Shown here in pieces: positions 6,768 through 14,107 of a stretch of 21,596 nt of DNA; positions within the stretch are counted from its first letter, which is position 1, and each line of letters starts with the position of its first letter. Made by a program: the position numbers and the translations under genes. The notes below the pieces were generated by a model. The model worked only from the letters and a program-made list of their open reading frames with translations, was not told the origin of the DNA and did no database searches. This DNA is from JAGTRP01 sp035655235 (GTDB lineage Bacteria; Pseudomonadota; Gammaproteobacteria; Burkholderiales; Rhodocyclaceae): contig DASRUX010000317.1 in assembly GCA_035655235.1 (NCBI GenBank), forward strand, positions 1 through 21,596, written 5' to 3'.

Positions 6768-8672
6768 TCAGGCAAATTCCGCCAGCGCACGCATACCGCG
6801 ATCAACGTCGAGGTGCTGGTTGATATCGGACAACAGCTCCTTCATATCCAGGATCAACACGATCTGCCCGTTGGACAAAGTGGTGACGCCGGCAACGCCC
6901 CGAGGACGGAAATCCTCCAGGGACTTGATGACTGCATCATCCCGGCCGGCAAAGCTATCGACCCCGAGGATGAAGCTGCGCTCCGCCGTCTGCATGAAGA
7001 CACCGTACTCGGGATGCCGCTCCAGGGGCCAACCGAGCAGGCGGGCGAGGGAAATGACCGGCAACACCTCACCGCGCACCACCAGAGTCTCCTTGCCGCC
7101 CACCTCCTGAATCTTGTCATGCTCGATGGGCAGGATTTCCCGCACCAGGGACAGCGGCAGCGCAAAGGGCTGGTCGCCCAGCAGAACCAGGAGCACCGGC
7201 AGGATGGCCAGGGTCAGCGGCAGGGAAATAATGAAGACCGATCCCTTGCTCGGCTCGGAACGGATATCGATGGAGCCGTTCAGCTTCTGGATATTGGTCT
7301 TCACCACATCCATGCCGACCCCGCGGCCGGACACGTCGGAGATCTGGGTCTTGGTGGAGAAGCCCGGCAGGAAAATCAGGTTGAGGCTCTGGCGCTCATC
7401 CAGGGTGTTCGCCTCTTCCTCGGTGATCAAGCCCTTTTCCACAGCCTTGGCCCGGATCCGCTCGGCGCTCATGCCTCGCCCGTCGTCGGCGACGATCAGG
7501 ACGATATGGTCGCCCTCCTGGCGAGCCTCCAGGCGCACCAGACTCTTCTCGGGCTTCCCGGCAGCCGCCCGCTCCGGCGGCATTTCGACGCCGTGGTCGA
7601 CAGCATTGCGGATCAGGTGGATGAGCGGATCGGCCAAATCCTCGATCATGGTCTTGTCGACCTCGGTCTCCTCACCGGCCAGAACCAGCTCCACGTCCTT
7701 GCCCAATTGACGGGCCAAGTCCCGGGCGATGCGGGGATACTTCTGGAACAGGCGACCGATAGGCTGCATACGGGTCTTCATGACCGAGTTCTGCAGGTCG
7801 GAAACCAGCAGATCAAGCTGGCTGACGGCCTGGTCCAGGGCATGCAGGGTTTCCGAATCCCGCTTGCCGGCCAGGATGTCGGCACGGAGACTGGTCAACC
7901 GATTCTTCGTGAGTCCGATTTCGCCCGACAGGTTCAGCACCTGATCGAGACGAGACGTATCGACTCGGATGGTATTTTCCCGAGTCCGCTCTTCCACCCG
8001 ACGCCCGCTCGACGCCGAGGCTGCGCCCGGTTTGTCGGCAGGACGACGGCCATAGGCAGGCGGATGAGGGGCTTCTGCAGCCTGGACGGCAGCCACCTCC
8101 GCCTTGGTAATCACCTCCCCCTGGGCAACGGGCACGGCCACCGGGGCCGGCTGACCGGTTACTGCCGCATGGAGGATATTCCAGTCGGGTTCACCTCCAG
8201 CCACTGCAGCGACCTGCGCCACAGGCTCAGGAGCGGCGGGGGTGGCGACCGCAGTCGGTGCAGCCGCATGGGACGGCACCTCGCCATTCAGCACGCCATG
8301 CAGGTCGCCGATGATCAGAGGATCGGCGGGATGGGGTTGAATCCCCTGGGAGAGCTCGCCAAACATGTCGCGCACCCCTTTGGTGGCGGCCATGATGGTA
8401 TCCATCAATTCCGGAGTCAGATTCAACTCGCCGTTGCGCAGACGGTCAAAGAGGTTCTCCGTCAAATGGCAAAGGGTCACCAACTCGGTGGCATTCAAAA
8501 AGCCGGCGCCACCCTTGATGGTATGGAACCCTCGAAAAATGTCGTTGAGCAGCCCCCGGTCGTCCGGCATCTTTTCCAGATCGACGAGCTTGTTATCCAC
8601 ATCCGAGAGCAAATCACTGGCTTCCTGCAGGAAATCCTGCAGCAGATCTTCCATTCCGGCAAAATCGCTCAT
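6768..8672 (-). CDS. cheA: Chemotaxis sensor histidine kinase CheA
   Basis: CheA autophosphorylates under receptor control and passes phosphate to CheY, CheB and probably CheV. The 634-residue product contains P1 (Hpt, about 1-110; phospho-His50 in FRGFHTIKGGAGF), an Ala/Pro-rich linker (about 130-230), P3 dimerisation (about 232-300), P4 kinase (about 300-485: N-box LIHLIRNAVDHG 350-361, G1 DDGRGM 396-401, G2 GRGVGMDVV 449-457) and a P5 CheW-like domain (about 485-620). No convincing P2 domain for CheY/CheB docking is visible; the linker carries only a short segment, EPDWNILHAAV. The start is supported by GGGAGG 5 nt before the ATG. It is the last gene of its operon, 11 nt after cheZ and followed by a terminator. 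Confidence 0.97.
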   Translation of the reverse strand: MSDFAGMEDLLQDFLQEASDLLSDVDNKLVDLEKMPDDRGLLNDIFRGFHTIKGGAGFLNATELVTLCHLTENLFDRLRNGELNLTPELMDTIMAATKGVRDMFGELSQGIQPHPADPLIIGDLHGVLNGEVPSHAAAPTAVATPAAPEPVAQVAAVAGGEPDWNILHAAVTGQPAPVAVPVAQGEVITKAEVAAVQAAEAPHPPAYGRRPADKPGAASASSGRRVEERTRENTIRVDTSRLDQVLNLSGEIGLTKNRLTSLRADILAGKRDSETLHALDQAVSQLDLLVSDLQNSVMKTRMQPIGRLFQKYPRIARDLARQLGKDVELVLAGEETEVDKTMIEDLADPLIHLIRNAVDHGVEMPPERAAAGKPEKSLVRLEARQEGDHIVLIVADDGRGMSAERIRAKAVEKGLITEEEANTLDERQSLNLIFLPGFSTKTQISDVSGRGVGMDVVKTNIQKLNGSIDIRSEPSKGSVFIISLPLTLAILPVLLVLLGDQPFALPLSLVREILPIEHDKIQEVGGKETLVVRGEVLPVISLARLLGWPLERHPEYGVFMQTAERSFILGVDSFAGRDDAVIKSLEDFRPRGVAGVTTLSNGQIVLILDMKELLSDINQHLDVDRGMRALAEFA

Positions 8673-8683
8673 GTTCGCCTCCC

Positions 8684-9541
8684 TCAGAATCCGAGACTAT
8701 CCAGCAGATCATCGACCTGCTGTTGATTGACCACTACATCGTTACGACCTTCGGCATTCACCACCGGTCCATTCATCAGGTTATCCACTTCCTGGGTACG
8801 GCGCGTGTCCGGCACGACTTCAATAAGCACACTCATCAAGCCGCTTTCCAGGCTCTGGGCAAGGCTGACGATCTTCTTGATAACCTGCCCGGTCAGATCC
8901 TGGAAATCCTGGGCCATCATGATTTCGGTCAGCTGGGCATGGGTCGCCCGGGTCTTCTGGGGCAACTGCTCCTTGAGGAATGTCCTCGTCTCGGCAGCCA
9001 GCGCCTTGAAATCCGCCACGTTCAGTTCGTTGGCGAAGACCTTGTCCCAGCGTTCGCCCAGCGCCACAGCCCCGCTCTCCATCTCCTCCACCAGAGGATT
9101 GGCGATATCGGTCGCATTGAGCACCCGGCAGGCAGCCTGCTCGGTCAGGTTCGCCACGTAGGCGAGGCGATCCTTGGCATCCGGAAGAGCAGAGACCGTT
9201 TCTTCAAGCAGTTTGTCGTAGCCGAGCTCTCGCAGGGTATCGTGCAACTGGCGCGCCATATGGCCGATGCGATTGAACACCACCTCCTGGGTCGACCAGG
9301 CGACGCCGGCTGACTCGGCAGCAGCGGGTGCAGCCGCCTCGGGCTCGGGAGCGTGATACTCGGAAGCCACGCTGTCGAACAGGGCCTGCAATTCGTCACC
9401 GTCGCCGGACTTGCCGGCGGACGGCGCTTTAGCCGCCGGTTTCTCAGGAGCCGGCGCAGGAGCGGGAGGCACGGGCTTCACATCGGCAGCGATGCTGTCG
9501 AAGAGGGCTTCCAGTTCGTCGGAATCGTTATTCGCGGTCAT
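8684..9541 (-). CDS. cheZ: CheY-P phosphatase CheZ (extended N-terminus with repeated motif)
   Basis: CheZ removes phosphate from CheY-P to end the signal. The family core is clear: QDFQDLTGQVIKK at 211-223, where Asp215 and Gln219 correspond to E. coli Asp143 and the catalytic Gln147. The C-terminal CheY-binding peptide QVDDLLDSLGF (275-285) is almost the same as in E. coli. At 285 residues it is longer than the E. coli protein (214). The extra part is N-terminal: a short acidic motif DELEALFDSIA (8-18) and its near copy DELQALFDSVA (49-59), separated by Pro/Ala-rich linkers. The four-helix core begins at about residue 83. It lies 13 nt after cheY and 11 nt before cheA. Confidence 0.96.
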   Translation of the reverse strand: MTANNDSDELEALFDSIAADVKPVPPAPAPAPEKPAAKAPSAGKSGDGDELQALFDSVASEYHAPEPEAAAPAAAESAGVAWSTQEVVFNRIGHMARQLHDTLRELGYDKLLEETVSALPDAKDRLAYVANLTEQAACRVLNATDIANPLVEEMESGAVALGERWDKVFANELNVADFKALAAETRTFLKEQLPQKTRATHAQLTEIMMAQDFQDLTGQVIKKIVSLAQSLESGLMSVLIEVVPDTRRTQEVDNLMNGPVVNAEGRNDVVVNQQQVDDLLDSLGF

Positions 9542-9554
9542 GACAGCAATTCCC

Positions 9555-9950
9555 TCACCCCTGGCCCATCTTTTCGAAAATCTTGTTGAGTTTTTCGGAG
9601 AGCGTCCCGGCAGTGAACGGCTTGACGATGTATCCGCTGGCGCCGGCCTGGGCGGCAGCGATAATGTTTTCCTTCTTGGCTTCCGCCGTGATCATGAGCA
9701 CCGGCAGATGCTTCATCGCCGGCGTTGCCCGGATGGACTGCAACAGGGTCAGGCCGTCCATGTTGGGCATGTTCCAGTCGGTCACGACGAAGTCGAAACC
9801 GCCTCCTTGCAGTTTCTGCAGCGCGATGGCACCGTCTTCGGCCTCGTCCACATTGGTGAAGCCCAGTTCCTTGAGCAGGTTGCGCACAATGCGGCGCATG
9901 GTGGAAAAGTCGTCCACCACAAGAAATTTCATTTTCGGATCAACTGCCAT
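9555..9950 (-). CDS. cheY: Chemotaxis response regulator CheY
   Basis: CheY is the single-domain receiver that, when phosphorylated by CheA, binds the flagellar switch and changes rotation. The 131-residue product is a stand-alone receiver with all key residues: acidic pair Asp13/Asp14 (VVDDFSTMRR), phospho-acceptor Asp58 (VVTDWNMPNMDG), Thr88 (MITAE) and Lys110 (YIVKPF), equivalent to E. coli Asp57, Thr87 and Lys109. GGAG lies 8 nt before the ATG. It sits directly upstream of its phosphatase cheZ and downstream of the second cheV. Confidence 0.98.
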   Translation of the reverse strand: MAVDPKMKFLVVDDFSTMRRIVRNLLKELGFTNVDEAEDGAIALQKLQGGGFDFVVTDWNMPNMDGLTLLQSIRATPAMKHLPVLMITAEAKKENIIAAAQAGASGYIVKPFTAGTLSEKLNKIFEKMGQG

Positions 9951-9968
9951 GCAGGACTCCAGATGTTG

Positions 9969-10907
9969 TTATCTTTCGAGCAGGGGACGCAGGGTGTCCG
10001 CCAATGCTTCGGCATCGAATTTCGCGACATAGGCATCCACCCCAACCGCCTTGCCCATGGCCCGATTGGCCTCGGAAGACAGCGACGAATGCATGACCAC
10101 GGGCACGCCCTCGAAGCGCTGATCAGCCTTGATATTCTTGGTCAGCACATAACCGTCCATTTCAGGCATTTCCGCATCGACCAGGATCAGGCGAATCTCG
10201 TCGCGCATGGCCTTACCGCTCTGCTGGGCGTGGGCAGCGATGCCTTGAAGGCGGGTCCAGGCCTCCACCCCGTTGGTGGCGTGCTTGTGCTTGACCCCGA
10301 GCTTGTCGAGGACTTCGGTGATCTTGCGGCGGGCGACGATGGAATCGTCCACGAAGAAGACGCTGGTATCGGCATCGACCCGAGCCGGCGGAATATCCAC
10401 GATGATAGCGTCGCCGAAAGCGTTGGCCAGAATCTGCTCGACATCCAGGATGGACACCAACCCGCCGTTTTCCATTTCGATGACGGCAGTGATCAAGCCC
10501 TGGTTGGCCGAAAGGACGCTTTCCGGCGCCTTAACCCGATCCCAATCGACACGGATGATGCGATCCACCTCATGGACCAGGAAGCCCAGGGTGCGCTTGG
10601 AATACTCGGCCACCATCATGGTCTTGCCCAACCCCGGAGGCGACCCTTCCAGCTGCATGAAGGAAGCCAGGGACAGCACCGGAATGACGTTGCCCCGCAG
10701 TGAAATCAGCCCTTCCACACCGCGCGGCATATTGGGGGTCTTGGTGATGTGCGGCGTACGTCCAACCTCCCGCACCTTGAAAACGTTGATGCCGAAGGTT
10801 TCCCGGGTGCCCAGGGAGAACAGGAGGATCTCCATCTTGTTGGAGCCCGCCAGCCGGGTACGCGCATCGACGCTTTCCAGCAGGTTCTTGTTTTCAACCA
10901 GATTCAT
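9969..10907 (-). CDS. cheV: Chemotaxis coupling protein CheV (second copy)
   Basis: CheV joins a CheW-like coupling domain to a receiver, linking receptors to CheA in a phosphorylation-tunable way. In this 312-residue protein the CheW-like domain covers about 20-165 (EILLFSLGTRETFGINVFKVREV) and the receiver about 182-312. The receiver is intact: Asp187/Asp188, phospho-Asp244 (LVDAEMPEMDG), Ser in MHSSLS and Lys296 (YVAKF). GGGAG precedes the ATG at 10907. It is clearly paralogous to the gene upstream but well diverged, so this is an old tandem duplication or two retained CheV types. Gaps are 18 nt on each side. I cannot say from sequence which copy has which function. Confidence 0.95.
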   Translation of the reverse strand: MNLVENKNLLESVDARTRLAGSNKMEILLFSLGTRETFGINVFKVREVGRTPHITKTPNMPRGVEGLISLRGNVIPVLSLASFMQLEGSPPGLGKTMMVAEYSKRTLGFLVHEVDRIIRVDWDRVKAPESVLSANQGLITAVIEMENGGLVSILDVEQILANAFGDAIIVDIPPARVDADTSVFFVDDSIVARRKITEVLDKLGVKHKHATNGVEAWTRLQGIAAHAQQSGKAMRDEIRLILVDAEMPEMDGYVLTKNIKADQRFEGVPVVMHSSLSSEANRAMGKAVGVDAYVAKFDAEALADTLRPLLER

Positions 10908-10925
10908 GAAACGCTCCCTACAGCC

Positions 10926-11891
10926 TTAGGCCGTCTTCGCCGGCAGTTGGCCGGTCAGGCGGCGAGCCAAAGTTTCGGCCAGACGCTGCGGTTCGAACTT
11001 CGGCACATATTCATCCACGCCTACCGACTGGCCGAGCTTCTGATTCGACATCCCCGACAAGGACGAGTGCATGATCACCGACACGCCGGCAAAGCGCGGA
11101 TCGGACTTGATGGTTTTGGTCAGGATGTACCCATCCATCTCCGGCATTTCGATATCGGTCAGGACCAGGCTCACCAGTTCGGCAACGGGCTTTCCTATAG
11201 CCTGAGCATAGTTCGCGATCTTTTCGAGTTCCACCCAAAGCTGGCGGCCATTGACGGCGCCGACGCCCTTCACGCCCATGGCATTGAGGGTCCGCTCGAT
11301 CTGTTTGCGGGCGACGGTGGAATCGTCGCAATAGAAGACGGTGAAGTCGGGACGGTCGAGTTGGGTTACGCCCCGATACAGGTTTTCGTCATCGATGTGA
11401 GTAGTTTCGGAAAGGATCTTCTCCACATCCATCATCATGACCAGCCGGCCATCGTCCAATTCGGTCACAGCAGTCACCAGACCGCCGGTCTGGGCCACGA
11501 GCATTTCGGGAGGAACCCGCATCTTGCTCCAATCCAGGCGCAGGATGGTATCCACGCCCTCCACCAGGAAACCCTGGGTGTGGCCGTTGTATTCCGTGAC
11601 GATCATGATGTCCCGCGGCGTATCGGCGGTGACCCCGGTATATTTGGCCAGATCAATGACCGGCACGAGGGCGCCCCGCAGGCTCACCATGCCTTCCACC
11701 GATGCCGGCATATCCGGAGCGGCGGTGATCGGCGGCGTGCGCATTACTTCCCGGACCTTGAAGACGTTGATTCCGTAGGTCTCGCGGCGGCCGGTACGTG
11801 GATCGACGCCAAGGAAGAAAAGAAGTATTTCGAGCTTGTTGGTACCAGCAAGCTTGGTTCGCGCATCGATGCTCTTGAGCAGCTCTGACAT
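10926..11891 (-). CDS. cheV: Chemotaxis coupling protein CheV (first copy)
   Basis: This 321-residue protein has the CheV layout: a CheW-like domain (about 15-165; EILLFFLGVD, then ETYGINVFKVREVMRTP) and a receiver (about 183-321). Receiver residues are intact: Asp189/Asp190, phospho-Asp246 (LTDIEMPEMDGYILT), Ser276/277 and Lys298 (YVPKF). Compared with the second copy it has a short insertion after the first strand (DPRTGRR, about 30-36). AAGGGG about 6 nt before the ATG supports the start at 11891. A 91-nt gap separates it from the receptor gene upstream, larger than elsewhere in this operon, with a weak candidate promoter. Confidence 0.95.
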   Translation of the reverse strand: MSELLKSIDARTKLAGTNKLEILLFFLGVDPRTGRRETYGINVFKVREVMRTPPITAAPDMPASVEGMVSLRGALVPVIDLAKYTGVTADTPRDIMIVTEYNGHTQGFLVEGVDTILRLDWSKMRVPPEMLVAQTGGLVTAVTELDDGRLVMMMDVEKILSETTHIDDENLYRGVTQLDRPDFTVFYCDDSTVARKQIERTLNAMGVKGVGAVNGRQLWVELEKIANYAQAIGKPVAELVSLVLTDIEMPEMDGYILTKTIKSDPRFAGVSVIMHSSLSGMSNQKLGQSVGVDEYVPKFEPQRLAETLARRLTGQLPAKTA

Positions 11892-11937
11892 TCTTTCCCC
11901 TTAAATTCCCATTGTCCTTCCGACACCACCGGCCATT

Positions 11938-11954
11938 CTTGCCGACATGGCAAG
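11938..11954. repeat. Short inverted repeat before the first cheV
   Basis: CTTGCC and GGCAAG are exact reverse complements around a 5-nt centre. The element lies in the 91-nt gap between the third transducer and cheV. No T-tract follows on either strand, so it is not a standard terminator. It could be a small operator or an mRNA hairpin, or chance. Confidence 0.3.
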
Positions 11955-11980
11955 CATACACATATTCGAGCCGACTTCAA
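11953..11980 (-). promoter_or_regulatory. Weak candidate internal promoter for cheV-cheV-cheY-cheZ-cheA
   Basis: Right after the stop of the third transducer the minus strand has TTGAAG (11980-11975) and, 16 nt later, TATGCT (11958-11953), each matching the sigma-70 hexamers at 4 of 6 positions. The unusually large gap here makes an internal start possible, but a match of this quality can occur by chance. Confidence 0.2.
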
Positions 11981-11982
11981 AC

Positions 11983-13680
11983 CTACATCTCGGTCCTGTA
12001 ACCGATGCGGAATCCGCCCCAATGCTTGCCCTTGACATAGATCGGAGCCGAGATGTCGTGCATGATCTCACCGGTGTCGCGCCGGTAGGTTTGCAGCAGG
12101 AAAGGCTGCTCATGGCTGCCGCAGCGACGCCCCACCGGATCGTCGAAGATACGCTTGGTGCGGTTGTTGATGAAATCCACTTTCTCGTCGCCGGTGATCG
12201 GTTGCGAAAAGCGTTTATTGTGGGTTGGCACATAACCGCGCTGGTCACAACAGATGCCATAGACCAGCCACCGGTGCTGATCGACCAGCCCCTCCTGAAG
12301 GGAGGTGAGCGTCTGGTCGAAGAAGTCGTCGAAACGGGTCTTGAATTTGGGCGGCCGCGTGGTACCGAACGGTTGATACTTGTCATCGAAGAGATCTTCG
12401 AGGCGAATCCGCCCCTGGTCCACCGCCCGGCTCAGCAACTCGCCCACCTGGGTTGCAGCCCGTTTCACGATATCCGGCATCTTGGCGTGGGTTGCTGCCG
12501 CCTGCTCGCCCGCCGAGCCAAGCTTGAAGACGTTGCCGATCTCCTGGATATTGGCGGACAGGTAACCCAGTTGCCCAGCCTCCCGCAGCGTCTGCTCCGC
12601 CGACTCGGAATTGCCCTGGGCCATGTCCATGATGGAACGGACGTGCTCGGCGATCCTGTGGCCATTGGCGCTCTGTTGCTCGATGGCGGCTGCGATGGCG
12701 TCGACCTTGACCATGGTGTCCCGGGCACCGCCGTAAATCTTGTCCAAGGATTCCGCGGCCTGCCGGGCGAGTTCGGCCCCCACCTTGGCTTGGCCGGTTC
12801 CCGCCTCGATGGCGGTGATGGCGCTCTGGGTCTCATTCTGGATGGCGCCGATCATCTCGCTGATTTCACCGGTGGCCACGGCGGTGCGCTCGGCGAGTTT
12901 CCTCACCTCATCGGCCACCACGGCAAACCCGCGCCCCTGCTCCCCGGCCCGGGCGGCTTCGATGGCGGCGTTGAGGGCAAGAAGGTTAGTCTGATCCGCA
13001 ATTTCGCGGATGGTCTGGACGATGCCGGAAATAGCCTGGGAGCGCTCCCCAAGAGCCCGGACGACCTGGGCCGAAGTCGTCACCGATTCGGCGATCAGGT
13101 TCATCTCCGCCGAGGCCCGGCTGGCAATCCGGACGCCGCTTTCCGACAGCTCGCTGGCGTCCTGGGATATCTGGGCCGTCTCATGGGCACGCAGGCTCAC
13201 CTCATTCATGCTGCCCGTCAGTTCGGCCATGGCGTCGGTGGTCGCCTGGGCGGCTGAATGCTGCTGCCCGGAGCCGGCCGCGACACGGTTGGCATCCTGT
13301 ACCACCTGATCGGCGGCCTTGCCGATCTCCACCGAATTGAAGAACACCTTGCCGATGATGGTCTGGAAGCTGGCGATCAGCTGGTTGAGGGCCGTTGCGA
13401 CGGCGGCGATTTCATCATGCCCGGACACGTCCGCCCGCCGGGTGAGATCGCCATCGGAATAGGTTTGCTCCAGCATGCGCCGCAGATCGATCAAAGGCCG
13501 GGCGATCGCCCGCTCAAGCAGCACGCCGATCAGCGCCAGCGCAGCGAGGGTGACCAGCACGACGGCCAGCCATCCTGCCGCCCCCTCTCCCAGAGCCGCT
13601 CGCGCCATGACCACGCCGACCGCCACAATCACGGCCAGCGCCGCCATGGCTCCACGCAATTTCCATGCAATGCTGCTCAT
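11983..13680 (-). CDS. Methyl-accepting chemotaxis protein with C-terminal cytoplasmic sensor domain
   Basis: A 565-residue transducer with an unusual layout. Two hydrophobic helices (about 11-29 and 36-54) are joined by only a few residues, so there is no periplasmic sensor. A HAMP domain follows (about 55-108), then the signalling domain (about 110-385) with the conserved hairpin tip (ADQTNLLALNAAIEAARAGEQ at 228-248, then GRGFAVVADEVRKLAERT). After it comes a globular C-terminal domain of about 150 residues (405-565) with conserved-looking blocks PFGTTRPPKFKTRFDDF, GYVPTHNKRFSQPITGD, NRTKRIFDD and HWGGFRIGYR. I recognise this as a Cache-like domain seen at the C-terminus of other bacterial receptors, though I cannot name its Pfam entry with certainty. 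It would sense an intracellular signal. There is no C-terminal pentapeptide. The start has GGGGGAG upstream. Confidence 0.93.
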   Translation of the reverse strand: MSSIAWKLRGAMAALAVIVAVGVVMARAALGEGAAGWLAVVLVTLAALALIGVLLERAIARPLIDLRRMLEQTYSDGDLTRRADVSGHDEIAAVATALNQLIASFQTIIGKVFFNSVEIGKAADQVVQDANRVAAGSGQQHSAAQATTDAMAELTGSMNEVSLRAHETAQISQDASELSESGVRIASRASAEMNLIAESVTTSAQVVRALGERSQAISGIVQTIREIADQTNLLALNAAIEAARAGEQGRGFAVVADEVRKLAERTAVATGEISEMIGAIQNETQSAITAIEAGTGQAKVGAELARQAAESLDKIYGGARDTMVKVDAIAAAIEQQSANGHRIAEHVRSIMDMAQGNSESAEQTLREAGQLGYLSANIQEIGNVFKLGSAGEQAAATHAKMPDIVKRAATQVGELLSRAVDQGRIRLEDLFDDKYQPFGTTRPPKFKTRFDDFFDQTLTSLQEGLVDQHRWLVYGICCDQRGYVPTHNKRFSQPITGDEKVDFINNRTKRIFDDPVGRRCGSHEQPFLLQTYRRDTGEIMHDISAPIYVKGKHWGGFRIGYRTEM

Positions 13681-13729
13681 CTGACTCTCCCCCGCACTCC
13701 CCGGAATATCGACAGCCGGGAGCGAAGCT

Positions 13730-14035
13730 TTAGCTGATCTTGAAAAGCTTGCTGAAATTGGCGATATCCAGGACCTGCTTGACGCTGCCCTTCACGTTGC
13801 CGAGGGAGACTTCCTTGCTGGCTCCATTCATCTTGTCGCGGAGCATGAGCAGCATGCCGAGGGCAGAACTGTCGAGATAATCGACGCCGTCGAAATCGAC
13901 ACGGACTTCCCGGACGGAGGAATCGGCAACCAAGGGCTCGTAGGCGGAGCGGAAATCGCGATGGGTATTGAAGTCGAAGCGTCCGGAGAGCTTGATGACG
14001 GCTTTGTTGCCATCCTTGGTCACATTGGTCTGCAT
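13730..14035 (-). CDS. STAS-domain protein (anti-sigma-factor antagonist family)
   Basis: A small single-domain STAS protein of 101 residues, of the SpoIIAA/RsbV type. It contains the typical strand and phosphorylation loop VDFDGVDYLDSSALGMLL, where Ser56 or Ser57 matches the serine phosphorylated by partner kinases in that family, and the N-terminal IKLSGRFDFNT. I chose the ATG at 14035 because GGGAG lies 5 nt upstream; a GTG at 14041 would overlap that site. No anti-sigma kinase or PP2C phosphatase gene is in the window, so the partner is unknown. Placed between cheB and a receptor gene, it may tie chemotaxis or receptor output to a partner-switching pathway, but that is inference. Confidence 0.88.
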   Translation of the reverse strand: MQTNVTKDGNKAVIKLSGRFDFNTHRDFRSAYEPLVADSSVREVRVDFDGVDYLDSSALGMLLMLRDKMNGASKEVSLGNVKGSVKQVLDIANFSKLFKIS

Positions 14036-14040
14036 GGGCA

Positions 14041-14047
14041 CTCCCTC
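14041..14047 (-). promoter_or_regulatory. Ribosome binding site deciding the STAS gene start
   Basis: The minus strand reads GAGGGAG here, ending 5 nt before the ATG at 14035. The upstream GTG at 14041 begins with the last base of this site, so it cannot use it; the ATG is favoured. Confidence 0.6.
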
Positions 14048-14107
14048 TGTCGTACTGATGTTTTATCGTTTATACCGTCGCGCCGATACCGCTCTTGCCG
14101 ACGAATT

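Noticed and set aside
6813..8726. Long open frames on the plus strand opposite cheA and opposite the receptors and flhA
   Set aside because: They are exact antisense shadows of well-supported genes in GC-rich DNA, with compositions rich in His, Gln, Arg and Gly and no recognisable family.
14036..14107. CGATAA-containing sequence between cheB and the STAS gene as a sigma-28 promoter
   Set aside because: Only about 6 of 8 positions of the -10 match and there is no -35; it is read as ordinary operon spacer.
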